64,000 nt of DNA from JBCBKP01 sp038521625 (GCA_038521625.1 JBCBKP010000004.1:1-64000), one strand, 5' to 3'; shown: positions 1 to 9,365, counted from the first letter of the stretch. Notes: generated by a model from the letters alone, not told the origin. Program-made: numbers and translations.

Positions 1-593
1 AGGATCGCGTTCTGGCTCTCGGCCTTGCTCAGCGACGCATCGAGCCGCTCGGCCTCGTCGACGATGAACACCTTGCCCGCGAGCCCGCCCTCCCGGCTCG
101 GCGCGAGCTTCGAGGCCCGGACCAGGTGCTCGTCCACGACGTCCTTGGCGATCGTGGTCTGCTTCGAGGCCCGGACGCTCGCGTTGTCGCTGTACGCCGC
201 CAACTCCTTGCGGACGACGTGCAGGTCGGGGTGCAGCCGCTCGCGGAGCAGCCGCTGCGTCTCGCTCTCCGGATCAACGCCCAGCTCGCCGGAGAGCCCG
301 CGGTCGAGCGTCGGGTCCAGCAGCATCGCGGCGAACGCGAGCGCCGCGGTCATCTTCCCCACACCCGCGGGTCCGTGGAAGATCCAGGCGTGGTGCAGGC
401 GTCCGCTCTCGAGGCTGGCCCGCAGGACGCCGAGCGCACGCCCGTGCCCCACCACCGCCTCGAGCGGGATCGGCGGGTCGTACATCGGCTCGGCCTCGGG
501 CAGCTCGGCCACGCCCCCGACGCCGCCCTTCCGGCGGGAGACCTTCTTCTTGGCCGTCTTCTTCGACGTCTTCTTGGAGGCCTTCTTCGCCAC
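1..593 (-). CDS. holB: DNA polymerase III delta-prime subunit (clamp loader), 3' end beyond window
   Basis: Partial gene read on the minus strand from a GTG at 593; about 197 residues are visible before the window edge. A P-loop-like segment FHGPAGVGKM lies near residue 70 and has Met where a working Walker A has Ser/Thr, as is common in the non-hydrolysing delta-prime subunit. A Walker B-like VFIVDEAERLD follows near residue 180. Delta-prime is a rigid part of the clamp loader that loads the sliding clamp at the replication fork. The first 23 residues are a Lys-rich tail (KKASKKTSKKTAKKK) not normal for the family; an internal ATG at 485 would remove it. The GTG has no ribosome site but has TAGTCT exactly 6 nt upstream, so the mRNA is probably leaderless. 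A DnaX-type AAA protein is the alternative reading. Confidence 0.8.
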   Translation of the reverse strand, partial: MAKKASKKTSKKTAKKKVSRRKGGVGGVAELPEAEPMYDPPIPLEAVVGHGRALGVLRASLESGRLHHAWIFHGPAGVGKMTAALAFAAMLLDPTLDRGLSGELGVDPESETQRLLRERLHPDLHVVRKELAAYSDNASVRASKQTTIAKDVVDEHLVRASKLAPSREGGLAGKVFIVDEAERLDASLSKAESQNAI

Positions 594-605
594 GGATCCA
601 GACTA
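594..605 (-). promoter_or_regulatory. -10 element for leaderless holB transcript
   Basis: On the minus strand TAGTCT (600-605) is followed by 6 nt and then the GTG start, placing the start codon at the expected +1. No Shine-Dalgarno sequence is present. Confidence 0.5.
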
Positions 606-635
606 TGCCGGGCCTCTCTACGATGCCGCGTCCGA

Positions 636-674
636 GCCACGCCGGGGATCCACGCCGGGGAGCCACGCCGGGGA
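636..674 (+). repeat. Three tandem 13-bp repeats upstream of alaS
   Basis: Units GCCACGCCGGGGA (636-648), TCCACGCCGGGGA (649-661) and GCCACGCCGGGGA (662-674) lie head to tail. The end of the last unit forms GGGGAG, about 9 nt before the alaS ATG, so the repeat supplies the ribosome binding site. Confidence 0.85.
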
Positions 675-684
675 GCCAGCACCG

Positions 685-3600
685 ATGACGACCGCCGCCG
701 CCCATTCCTCTTCGTCGAACCAGCTGACCGCGGGCGAGATCCGGCGCCGCTTCGTCGCCTTCTTCGAGGCCCGCGGCCACACCTTCACCCCGAGCTCGCC
801 GGTCGTGCCGCTGGACGACCCGACGCTGCTGTTCACCAACGCCGGGATGAACCAGTTCAAGCCGGTCTTCCTGGGCGACGTCCCCGCCGGCTCGCCGCTC
901 GCCGGGCTCACCCGAGCGGTCAACAGCCAGAAGTGCATCCGCGCCGGCGGCAAGCACAACGACCTCGACGACGTCGGCAAGGACAGCTATCACCACACCT
1001 TCTTCGAGATGCTCGGCAACTGGTCCTTCGGCGACTACTTCAAGGCCGAGGCCATCGACATGGCATGGAACCTGCTCACCCAGGAGTTCGGCCTCGACCC
1101 CGAGCGTCTATACGCGACCTACTTCGAGGGCGACCCCGCCAAGAAGCTCGAGCCCGACAGCGAGGCCCGCGACCTCTGGCTCCGGCACCTGCCCAAGGAA
1201 CGCGTCCTGCCCGGCGACTACAAGGACAACTTCTGGGAGATGGGCGACACCGGGCCCTGCGGGCCGTGCAGCGAGCTGCACTACGACCGCGTCGGCGGGC
1301 GCGACGCCGCGGCCCTTGTCAACAAAGACGACCCCGACGTCATCGAGGTCTGGAATCTCGTCTTCATCCAGTTCGACCGCACCGGCCCCGACAAGCTGCG
1401 CCCGCTGCCCGCCAAGCACGTCGACACCGGCATGGGCCTCGAGCGCCTCGTGAGCGTGCTGCAGGACGTCCGGTCCAACTACGACACCGACATCTTCCGC
1501 CCGATCTTCGACGCCATCCAGAAGATCACCGGCGCCCGCCCCTACGCAGGCAGGTTCGGTGCCGAGGACGAGGGCGGCGTCGACACCGCCTACCGCGTCA
1601 TCGCCGACCACATCCGCACGCTCACCTTCGCGATCACCGACGGCGCGCTGCCCAGCAATGAGGGCCGCGGCTACGTCCTCCGCCGCGTCCTCCGACGCGC
1701 GGTCGTCTACGGGTACCTACATCTCAAGCATGAAGGCTTCTTCTTCCACGAGCTAGTTGCTGCCGTCGTCGCGAACTTTGGCGAGGCATTCCCAGAGCTC
1801 AAGAGAAAGCCAGCGCACGTTGAAGCCGTCATCAATGATGAGGAGGCGAGCTTCGGGCGAACGCTGGATCGTGGAGTGCGGCTCTTCCTAGAGGCCGCAT
1901 CCCGAGCGATGGCGAGAAGCATCCAGACCTCTGGCTTTGGGCTGTTCGGCAAGGTCTCGATGCCGGAACCGGGCGAGAGCCTCGATACGACCCGCGACAT
2001 TGAGAATGTGCGAGGTATCTCCGTCTCCGAGGACGGCAAGACCGTCGTGCTGACGCTCGACAACCTGACTCCTGAGCGAGTTGAACGCCACGCGCCGGGC
2101 GCCACCATCTCTGGCGCCGACGCCTTCCAGCTCTACGACACCTACGGCTTCCCGCTCGACCTCACCGTCCTCATGGCCGAAGAACGCGGCCTCAAGGTCG
2201 ACGTCGAGGGCTTCGCGGGCGCCATGGCCGAGCAGAAAGAACGCTCACGCCAGGGCGCCAAGACCGGGGACGGGCCGGAGCTCGACCTCGACGTCGAGGC
2301 CATCGACAAGCTCCGCACCATGTCCGTCGCCGAGACCGACGACAGCTTCAAGTTCGACGCAAAGCCGACCCAGACGACGCTCCGCGCCATCTGGAACGGC
2401 GAGGACTTCGACCTCTCGACCGCCGACAACGCCGGCGTCGGGCGCCCGTTCGTCGCCATCCTCGACAAGACGCCCTTCTACGCCGAGATGGGCGGCCAGC
2501 TCGGCGACACCGGCGTGCTCGACGCCCCGGGCGGCGACATGGAGGTTACCGAGACCAAGGTCTTCGGCGGCTTCGTCGCCCACTTCGGCGCGATGACCAA
2601 GGGCACGATGAAGATCGGCGACCGCGTCGAGGCCCGCGTCGACCGCAACCGACGCCACCAGATCGAGGCCAACCACACCGCGACCCACCTGCTCAACCAC
2701 GCGCTGCGCAAGGTCGTCGGAGAAGAGTCCGACCAGCGCGGCTCGCTCGTCGCCCCCGACCGCCTCCGCTTCGACTTCGCCGCCTCCGGCGTGGTCGCAG
2801 CCGACAAGCTCGCCGAGGTCGACAAGCTCGTCACCGAGGCCATCGAGCGCGACATGCGCGTCCACGCCGCGCCGGCGCCGCTCGGGGCGGCCCAGTCCGT
2901 CAACGGCCTGCGGGCCGTCTTCGGCGAGCGCTACCCAGACCCCGTCCGCGTCGTCGCGATCGGCCCCTCCGTCGAGGACCTGCTCGCCGAGCCCGACGCC
3001 GACCGCTGGCCCGAGTTCAGCATCGAGTTCTGCGGCGGGACGCACCTGTCCTCGACCGGCGAGGCCAAGGCGTTCTGCGTGATCTCCGAAGAAGCCGTCG
3101 CCAAGGGGATCCGCCGCGTGACCGCGCTCACCGGCCACGCCGCGGTCGCCGCGCAGCGCGCCGCCGAGCACCTGGACTGGAGCCTCGAAGAGGCGAGCAA
3201 GCACGAGGGCGCGCGGCTGAAGTCCGAGCTCGCCGGGATCCTGGTGGCGCTGGACGAGATGACCGTGCCCGCCGCGCGGGCCGCGACGATCCGCGCCGGC
3301 GTGAAGAAGCTCCAGGAGAAGCTGAAGAGCTACGAGAAGGAGATCGCCAAGCAGGCCGCCGTCGAAGCCCAGAAGGCCGCGGCCGGGCTCGCCGAGGAGG
3401 CCGCCGCCTCGGGCGATCCGTTCTACGTCTCGGCGATCCACGCCGGCTCCGATCGCGGGGCGCTGCAGGCCGCCCTCGGCGTGATCACCGCCGGGAGCCC
3501 GTCCAAGGCCGTCATGCTGCTCAGCCCGGACGAGGCCGCCGGCCGCGCGGCGGTCGCGGCTGCGGTCCCGAAGGACCTGACCGCCAAACTCAAGGCCGGC

Positions 3601-3744
3601 GACTGGGTCCGCGAGGTCGCGGGCGTGATGGGCGGCAAGGGCGGCGGCAAGCCCGACAGCGCCCAGGGCTCGGGCGCCGACCTCTCGAAGCTCGACGACG
3701 CGCTCGCCGCCGCGGCGCGGTTCGCCGCCGAGAAGCTGGGCTGA
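685..3744 (+). CDS. alaS: Alanine-tRNA ligase
   Basis: Class II alanyl-tRNA synthetase of 1019 residues, which charges tRNA-Ala in the cytoplasm. The order is: catalytic domain starting AGEIRRRFVAFFEARGHTF with the FTNAGMNQFKPVF segment; the RVIADHIRT and NEGRGYVLRR motifs; the LYDTYGFPLDLT helical domain; the editing domain with the zinc-site signatures HTATHLLNHAL and CGGTHL; and a C-terminal coiled-coil/DHHA1-like part. The protein is longer than the usual ~875 residues mainly because of roughly 50-60 extra residues between GRTLDRG and GADAFQLYDTYGFP. The ATG at 685 was chosen because homology begins there and GGGGAG precedes it; the open frame to its left is antisense to holB. Bases about 1711-2110 have many A/T-ending codons (CTA, GTT, GCT, CAT, AGA) unlike the rest of the gene. 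Confidence 0.97.
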   Translation: MTTAAAHSSSSNQLTAGEIRRRFVAFFEARGHTFTPSSPVVPLDDPTLLFTNAGMNQFKPVFLGDVPAGSPLAGLTRAVNSQKCIRAGGKHNDLDDVGKDSYHHTFFEMLGNWSFGDYFKAEAIDMAWNLLTQEFGLDPERLYATYFEGDPAKKLEPDSEARDLWLRHLPKERVLPGDYKDNFWEMGDTGPCGPCSELHYDRVGGRDAAALVNKDDPDVIEVWNLVFIQFDRTGPDKLRPLPAKHVDTGMGLERLVSVLQDVRSNYDTDIFRPIFDAIQKITGARPYAGRFGAEDEGGVDTAYRVIADHIRTLTFAITDGALPSNEGRGYVLRRVLRRAVVYGYLHLKHEGFFFHELVAAVVANFGEAFPELKRKPAHVEAVINDEEASFGRTLDRGVRLFLEAASRAMARSIQTSGFGLFGKVSMPEPGESLDTTRDIENVRGISVSEDGKTVVLTLDNLTPERVERHAPGATISGADAFQLYDTYGFPLDLTVLMAEERGLKVDVEGFAGAMAEQKERSRQGAKTGDGPELDLDVEAIDKLRTMSVAETDDSFKFDAKPTQTTLRAIWNGEDFDLSTADNAGVGRPFVAILDKTPFYAEMGGQLGDTGVLDAPGGDMEVTETKVFGGFVAHFGAMTKGTMKIGDRVEARVDRNRRHQIEANHTATHLLNHALRKVVGEESDQRGSLVAPDRLRFDFAASGVVAADKLAEVDKLVTEAIERDMRVHAAPAPLGAAQSVNGLRAVFGERYPDPVRVVAIGPSVEDLLAEPDADRWPEFSIEFCGGTHLSSTGEAKAFCVISEEAVAKGIRRVTALTGHAAVAAQRAAEHLDWSLEEASKHEGARLKSELAGILVALDEMTVPAARAATIRAGVKKLQEKLKSYEKEIAKQAAVEAQKAAAGLAEEAAASGDPFYVSAIHAGSDRGALQAALGVITAGSPSKAVMLLSPDEAAGRAAVAAAVPKDLTAKLKAGDWVREVAGVMGGKGGGKPDSAQGSGADLSKLDDALAAAARFAAEKLG

Positions 3745-3747
3745 CCG

Positions 3748-4071
3748 GTGGCGGGTCACGAGCCGACCAAGCGGGCCGTCAACGCCGTCGCAGACGCCGG
3801 CCGCGCCTGGGCCCTCGGCACCGAGCTGCTGGCCAGCCTTGTGGGCGGCGGGCTCATCGGCTTCGCGATCGACTACTTCGCCGGGACCTTCCCTTGGTTC
3901 ATGCTGATCCTCGGGGGCCTCGGTCTCGTCGGCGGCTTCATCCGCGTCGTCCGAGCCGCGGCGCAAATGAACGCCGAGGCCGCCCGCCGCATGTCGGAAC
4001 GGAGCGACCCGGATCCGGGCGATTCCGGACCGGCAGGAACGGGCGGACAGGACGAATTCCCGCCCCGCTAG
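3748..4071 (+). CDS. ATP synthase-associated AtpI/AtpZ-like membrane protein
   Basis: A 107-residue protein with two membrane helices (about residues 27-45 and 50-70; SLVGGGLIGFAIDYF and FMLILGGLGLVGGFIRVV) and a hydrophilic, Pro/Gly-rich tail. This matches the small AtpI/AtpZ proteins that precede F0 genes and assist c-ring assembly or Mg2+ uptake. It starts with GTG 3 nt after the alaS stop, so it is probably translated from the alaS transcript. Family assignment rests on size, topology and position. Confidence 0.7.
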   Translation: MAGHEPTKRAVNAVADAGRAWALGTELLASLVGGGLIGFAIDYFAGTFPWFMLILGGLGLVGGFIRVVRAAAQMNAEAARRMSERSDPDPGDSGPAGTGGQDEFPPR

Positions 4072-4108
4072 AACTCGCCCGCAACCGGGAGCGCAGCTAC
4101 CCTTCGGC

Positions 4109-4125
4109 CCCCGCGTTAGGCGGGG
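4109..4125 (+). other. Hairpin in atp intergenic gap
   Basis: CCCCGC (4109-4114), loop GTTAG, GCGGGG (4120-4125): a perfect 6-bp stem in the 84-nt gap between the first two atp-associated genes. Confidence 0.5.
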
Positions 4126-4155
4126 CTTACACCGAGCGAGAGCAGCCCCGGACGC

Positions 4156-4614
4156 ATGACGAACAACGCCTCGAACAACACCGATCCCTCGCGACAGGGC
4201 GTGCCGCTCGGCCCGCTCGCCGGCGCGCTCGCGATCGGCTCGATGCTCGGCGCGCTGCTCGCCGCCCTCGTCGCGCTGCCGTTCGGTGTTGATCGCGCCG
4301 GCTGGGCGCTCGCATCGGTCGCGACGGTGCTCCCCGCGGCGGCGCTCGGCATCGCCGTCCTCAAGATCGCCTCGACCGGCGGCCCGGCGACGCTGCCGAT
4401 GGCCGTCATGTTCTCGCAGGTCGTGCGCTTCGGCGTCGCCCTCGCGATCGCGGTCGCGATCTACCTCGGCGCCGGCGCCGACAAGCTCGCCTTCTGGGGC
4501 GGCTTCCTCGGGGCGAGCCTCCTCGGCCTCGCGGCCGAGGTCTCGGTCGTCGTCCGCGCGATGCAGCCGCAGACCACCAACCCACAACCACCCGCGACGG
4601 AGGCCACGGCTTGA
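4156..4614 (+). CDS. Small four-helix membrane protein, AtpR/subunit I-like
   Basis: 152 residues with about four hydrophobic stretches (near 20-45, 48-68, 80-100 and 108-128) and a Pro/Thr-rich tail. It sits directly upstream of atpB and overlaps it by 4 nt (TTGA), the position occupied by AtpR/ATP synthase subunit I proteins that help assemble the c-ring. I see no diagnostic residue, so the role is inferred from position and topology. Confidence 0.6.
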   Translation: MTNNASNNTDPSRQGVPLGPLAGALAIGSMLGALLAALVALPFGVDRAGWALASVATVLPAAALGIAVLKIASTGGPATLPMAVMFSQVVRFGVALAIAVAIYLGAGADKLAFWGGFLGASLLGLAAEVSVVVRAMQPQTTNPQPPATEATA

Positions 4615-5588
4615 TCGGCTCCGAACTGCTCAGCGTGCTCCCGACGCTCGCCGCCGAGAAGGGCGAGATCGACCCCCTCGGCCACGTCCTCAACCACCCA
4701 TGGATCGTCTCGTCGGACGGCTGGTGGCTCTGGACCGGCTTCCAGGGCAACCTGGTGCTCTCGGCGATCATCACCTGCGGTCTCGGGGTGTGGGTCGCCA
4801 ACCAGGTCAAGACCGGCCCCGAGAGCGAGGGCCACGACCGCTACGTGACGCGGAACCCGTTCGCCCACATGATCGAGGTCATCGCGGTCTACCTGCGCGA
4901 CAGCGTGGTCGAGCCGCTGCTTCACGAGCGGACGGCCAAGTTCATGCCGTTCCTCTGGACGCTGTTCTTCTTCATCCTCGTCAACAACATGCTCGGCCTC
5001 GTCCCGCTGCTCGACCTCTACCACTTCTTCGACAGCGACGCCAAGGCGAACCACATGTCGCCGATCGGCGGCACCGCGACCCAGCACATCTGGGTCACCG
5101 CGATGCTCGCCTTCGTCTCCTTCCTCGTGATCAACCTCGCCGGGATCCGCTCGCTCGGGATCGGCGGATACGCCAGCCACCTGACCGCGGGCGCGCCGCC
5201 GTACGTGTGGCCGCTGATGATCCCGATCGAGATCCTCGGCACCTTCATCAAGCCGATCGCGCTGGCCATCCGTCTGTTCGCGAACATGACCGCCGGCCAC
5301 ATCCTGCTCGCGACGCTCTTCCTGTTCGCGGGCCAGGGGCTGTATGTCGGCCTGGCCGGTGTGGCCGTCACGCCGATCAGCTTCCTCGGCTCGATCGCCA
5401 TCTACTTCCTCGAGATCTTCGTCGGCTTCCTGCAGGCCTTCGTCTTCATGTTCCTGACGACCGTCTTCATCAGCCAGCTGAGCCACCACGGCGAGCACGA
5501 GGACGAGCACGACACCGCCGAGGACAAGTACCACGCCGAGCACGGCGACGACGTCACCGCCGAGCCGCAGGCCGCGCTGGCGACGTAA
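4611..5588 (+). CDS. atpB: ATP synthase F0 subunit a
   Basis: 325-residue stator subunit carrying the ion half-channels. The essential Arg lies in LAIRLFANMTAGH (R221), and the C-terminal helix pair IYFLEIFVGFLQAF and VFMFLTTVFIS is typical. The N-terminus has a long hydrophilic segment before the first helix (NLVLSAIITCGLGVWV). The last ~30 residues are rich in His/Asp/Glu (SHHGEHEDEHD), an extension not needed for function. The start is TTG at 4611, overlapping the previous stop, with GGAGG 7 nt upstream. Confidence 0.96.
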   Translation: MIGSELLSVLPTLAAEKGEIDPLGHVLNHPWIVSSDGWWLWTGFQGNLVLSAIITCGLGVWVANQVKTGPESEGHDRYVTRNPFAHMIEVIAVYLRDSVVEPLLHERTAKFMPFLWTLFFFILVNNMLGLVPLLDLYHFFDSDAKANHMSPIGGTATQHIWVTAMLAFVSFLVINLAGIRSLGIGGYASHLTAGAPPYVWPLMIPIEILGTFIKPIALAIRLFANMTAGHILLATLFLFAGQGLYVGLAGVAVTPISFLGSIAIYFLEIFVGFLQAFVFMFLTTVFISQLSHHGEHEDEHDTAEDKYHAEHGDDVTAEPQAALAT

Positions 5589-5629
5589 CGAGACACGTTC
5601 GGCCGGGCGACAGGGCGGGGGGCGCCCGA

Positions 5630-5672
5630 GCCGGCGGGACACTGGGGTCGGACGGGGCACGAGCCCGCCGGC
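5630..5672 (+). other. Inverted repeat between atpB and atpE
   Basis: GCCGGCGGG (5630-5638) and CCCGCCGGC (5664-5672) form a perfect 9-bp stem around a 25-nt loop, inside the 169-nt atpB-atpE gap. It may protect or separate the atpE message. Confidence 0.5.
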
Positions 5673-5757
5673 AGCGACACCCCCCGCGACAGAGACCGCA
5701 TCCCGCCGAACGCTCTGAGCCACAGCAGCGCGGGACAGAAAGGACCCGGAGCAGACC

Positions 5758-6129
5758 ATGAGCAACTTCCGCAAGATCGTCCGAGCGAGCATCGCCCTCG
5801 CGTTCGTCGCCCCGGCCGCCGTCCTGGCGCAGGACATCGCCGGCGCCGTCGCCGCGTCGCCCGAGCTCGACGCCGCCCGCGAGTTCGCGATCAGCGAGGC
5901 CGCCGCCGGGAACAGCCTGTTCCGCGGTCTCGGCGCCGTCGGCGCCGGCCTCGCCCTCATCGGCGGCGGCATCGGCATCGGCCTGGTCGGCAAGGGCGCC
6001 GTCGAGTCGATCGCCCGCCAGCCCGAGGCCACCGGCCCGATCGGCACCAACATGATCCTCGCCGCCGCCCTGATCGAGGGCGCGACCCTCTTCGCCGTCG
6101 TCGTCGGCCTGCTGGCCGCCCTCGGCTAA
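5758..6129 (+). CDS. atpE: ATP synthase F0 subunit c (ring subunit)
   Basis: 123 residues; the mature hairpin starts after about residue 50. Helix 1 is Gly-rich (LIGGGIGIGLVGKGAVE), the polar loop is ARQPEA, and helix 2 carries the ion-binding Glu in AALIEGATLF (E107). The Gln, Ser and Thr ligands that complete Na+ sites in Ilyobacter-type c subunits are Ile, Gly and Ala here, so proton coupling is inferred. The first ~25 residues look like a cleavable signal sequence (ALAFVAPAAVLAQ), followed by an exported linker, giving a longer than usual precursor. The gene is flanked by strong hairpins and has a GGAG ribosome site. Confidence 0.96.
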   Translation: MSNFRKIVRASIALAFVAPAAVLAQDIAGAVAASPELDAAREFAISEAAAGNSLFRGLGAVGAGLALIGGGIGIGLVGKGAVESIARQPEATGPIGTNMILAAALIEGATLFAVVVGLLAALG

Positions 6130-6151
6130 GACCGGCAACCAACCGACCCCT

Positions 6152-6179
6152 CGCGGCGTCGCCCACCGGCGACGCCGCG
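6152..6179 (+). other. Strong 12-bp hairpin between atpE and atpF
   Basis: CGCGGCGTCGCC (6152-6163), loop CACC, GGCGACGCCGCG (6168-6179): perfect stem 22 nt after the atpE stop. No T-run follows, so an mRNA-stabilising or partial-termination element that raises atpE over atpF fits better than a full terminator. Confidence 0.65.
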
Positions 6180-6229
6180 GATTCGGGCGCCGGGGCCGAT
6201 CCCCCACGCCCAACACGGAGGCACACACG

Positions 6230-6817
6230 ATGCACCGCCTGCAGCTCCTGTTCGCCGTCGCGCTGATCGCGCTGCTCCCGACACTCGCGATCGCCGCCCC
6301 CGAGGGCGTCGAGGACGCCGAGCTGATCCCGACGCCCAAGCAGGGCCTCGCCACGCTCGTCACCGCGATCGTCGCGTTCGCCGTCGTCTGCTTCGTGCTC
6401 TACGCCCTCGTCTGGCCCAAGATCACCTCGGGCCTCGACGAGCGGGCCGCGAAGATCCGCGAGGAGATCGCCTCGGCCGAGGCCGCCCGCGCCCAGGCCA
6501 AGAGCGCCCTCGAGGAGTACGAGGCCTCGCTCGCCCAGGCCCGCGCCGAGTCGCAGCGGATGCTCGACGAGACCAAGTCCAAGCAGACCGAGCTCGCCGC
6601 CGAGCTCAAGGCCAAGGCCGACCGCGAGCTCGCCCACATGCGCGACCGCGCCATGCGCGACATCGAGGCCGCCAAGAAGGCCGCCCTCAGCGAGATCTAC
6701 AACGAGTCGGTCGACCTCGCCGCGATGATGGCCGCCAAGATCCTGCAGCGCGAGGTCAGCGCCTCCGACGAAGAGCGTCTGCTCAAGGAATCGCTCGACG
6801 AGCTCCAGACCGCCTGA
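6230..6817 (+). CDS. atpF: ATP synthase F0 subunit b (stator stalk)
   Basis: 195 residues. An N-terminal signal-like segment (LLFAVALIALLPTLAIA) precedes the single membrane helix (ATLVTAIVAFAVVCFVLYALVWP, about residues 42-64) and the PKI junction. The rest is a long Ala/Glu/Lys heptad coiled coil that dimerises and reaches delta. The presence of both a signal-like N-terminus and a membrane anchor is shared with atpE here. GGAGG lies 8-9 nt upstream, and atpH follows after 23 nt. Confidence 0.93.
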   Translation: MHRLQLLFAVALIALLPTLAIAAPEGVEDAELIPTPKQGLATLVTAIVAFAVVCFVLYALVWPKITSGLDERAAKIREEIASAEAARAQAKSALEEYEASLAQARAESQRMLDETKSKQTELAAELKAKADRELAHMRDRAMRDIEAAKKAALSEIYNESVDLAAMMAAKILQREVSASDEERLLKESLDELQTA

Positions 6818-6840
6818 CGGCTTCTGAAAGGGACGCCCCC

Positions 6841-7467
6841 ATGCCTCTGATCGAAGCCGAGCCCGACGCACTCGCCCAGATCTACGCCCAGAGCCTCTTC
6901 GAGCTCGCCACCGACGCCGAGAAGGGCGGCTCCGGCGACCGCGCGGAGACCGTCCTCGGCGAACTCGAGGACGTCCTCGAGCTCGCGCGGGCCGACGCGT
7001 CCTTCAGCGAGTTCCTCGCCAGCCGCGTGCTCTCGGCCCGGTCGCGCGACGCCTCCCTGCTCAAGATCCTCGAGAACAACGCCTCCGACCTGACCGTCCG
7101 CTTCCTCCGACTGCTCAACCACAAGGAGCGCCTCGGGCACCTCCACGCGATCGTCAAGGCCTACGACGTCCTCGTGCAGGACGCCTTCGGACGCGTCGAG
7201 GTCGACGTCTTCACCGCCTCCAAGCTCGGCGACGCCGACCGCGAGACCGTCCGCGAGCGCGTCGCCGCCGCCCTCAGCAAGGAAGTGGTGCTCCACGACT
7301 ACACCGACCCCGCCATGCTCGGCGGCATCAAGATCCGAGTCGGCGACCGCCTCGTCGACCACTCGCTCGCGACGCAGCTCCGCCGCGTCCGCAGCAAGAT
7401 CGAGACCGACGGCGGCGCCGCCATCCGCGCCCGCGCCGCCGACGCCATCGACAACTCGAAGGACTGA
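6841..7467 (+). CDS. atpH: ATP synthase F1 subunit delta
   Basis: 208 residues of the OSCP/delta family, which joins the stator stalk to the top of F1. The N-terminal helical domain begins IYAQSLFELATDAEKG. The conserved C-terminal part reads PAMLGGIKIRVGDRLVDHSL, near residue 158-176. It is cotranscribed with atpF. The F1 catalytic genes alpha, gamma, beta and epsilon do not follow; pgk does. Confidence 0.93.
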   Translation: MPLIEAEPDALAQIYAQSLFELATDAEKGGSGDRAETVLGELEDVLELARADASFSEFLASRVLSARSRDASLLKILENNASDLTVRFLRLLNHKERLGHLHAIVKAYDVLVQDAFGRVEVDVFTASKLGDADRETVRERVAAALSKEVVLHDYTDPAMLGGIKIRVGDRLVDHSLATQLRRVRSKIETDGGAAIRARAADAIDNSKD

Positions 7468-7555
7468 TCGCACGCGGAAGCCCGCCGCCGCCGCGGATAT
7501 CCTCCTCATATAGGCACCGGTCCAGCACGCACCGGCATGGGGAGGAACCGCCGAC

Positions 7556-8761
<1,206 letters not shown>

Positions 8762-8766
8762 GCCCG

Positions 8767-9264
8767 ATGCGCAGCGACGACCTCCGGAAGATCGTCAACA
8801 CGATCTGGCGCATGTTTGGCATCGTGCTGCTCGTCGGGGCGCTCCCGAATCTCGCCCTCGGCATCGGGTTCGCGATCGAAGAGCTCTCCTGGCAGCGACG
8901 CTCCGTCGCCACGACCGGGGTCGTCGTCGAGCGCGAGACCAAGCGGTCGGACAGCGGGTCGACGCTGTACCGCCCAATCTTCGAGTTCACCGACTCCGAG
9001 GGCGAGACGCGTCGCGCGCAGACCGCCGCCTACGCCAACACGAACAGCTACGCGATCGCCGCCGAGGTGCCGATCCGCTACGACCCCGCAGACAGCAAGG
9101 ACCCGACGCGGGCCCGCATCGCGACTTGGTTCGAACAGTGGTTTCTCGAGACAATCTTCGGCGGGATCGGCGCCGTGATGGTCGTGATCGGCGCACCATT
9201 CGCCTTCGGCCTGATCAAGCTCCCGAAGCCGAAGGCAGAGGCTCCGCGTGCGAAGGCCGACTAG
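8767..9264 (+). CDS. DUF3592-type membrane protein
   Basis: 165 residues: one N-terminal membrane helix (FGIVLLVGALPNLALGIGF), an extracytoplasmic beta-rich segment with the family pattern TTGVVVERE, YRPIFEFTDSEGE and VPIRYDPADSKDP, then a second helix (GGIGAVMVVIGAPFAFGL) and a Lys-rich tail. Function unknown. It starts 5 nt after pgk and is probably cotranscribed. Its stop is shared, in the CTAG 9261-9264, with a small convergent frame. Confidence 0.75.
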   Translation: MRSDDLRKIVNTIWRMFGIVLLVGALPNLALGIGFAIEELSWQRRSVATTGVVVERETKRSDSGSTLYRPIFEFTDSEGETRRAQTAAYANTNSYAIAAEVPIRYDPADSKDPTRARIATWFEQWFLETIFGGIGAVMVVIGAPFAFGLIKLPKPKAEAPRAKAD

Positions 9265-9365
9265 TCCGTCGCCCGGCGCACCAGCCTCCGCACGCCGCGC
9301 CCCGCCAGCTCCAGCGGCAGCGCCACCAGCCCGAGGATCAGGCACGACGGGCACAGCGACCGCAT
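9261..9365 (-). CDS. Possible 34-residue CxxC membrane peptide
   Basis: A short minus-strand frame from ATG at 9365 encodes a peptide with CPSC followed by a hydrophobic run (LILGLVALPLELAG) and an Arg-rich end. It ends in the same CTAG that stops the DUF3592 gene, as the two certain convergent pairs in this window also do. No clear ribosome site is visible. It could be chance. Confidence 0.35.
   Translation of the reverse strand: MRSLCPSCLILGLVALPLELAGRGVRRLVRRATD

Noticed and set aside
25..684. Open frame extending alaS leftwards by 220 residues
   Set aside because: It is antisense to holB and shows no AlaRS homology; the family N-terminus and ribosome site start at 685.
2245..4587. 780-residue minus-strand frame over alaS and the atp genes
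   Set aside because: Shadow of genes with clear homology on the plus strand; Arg/Glu/Gly-rich and motif-free.
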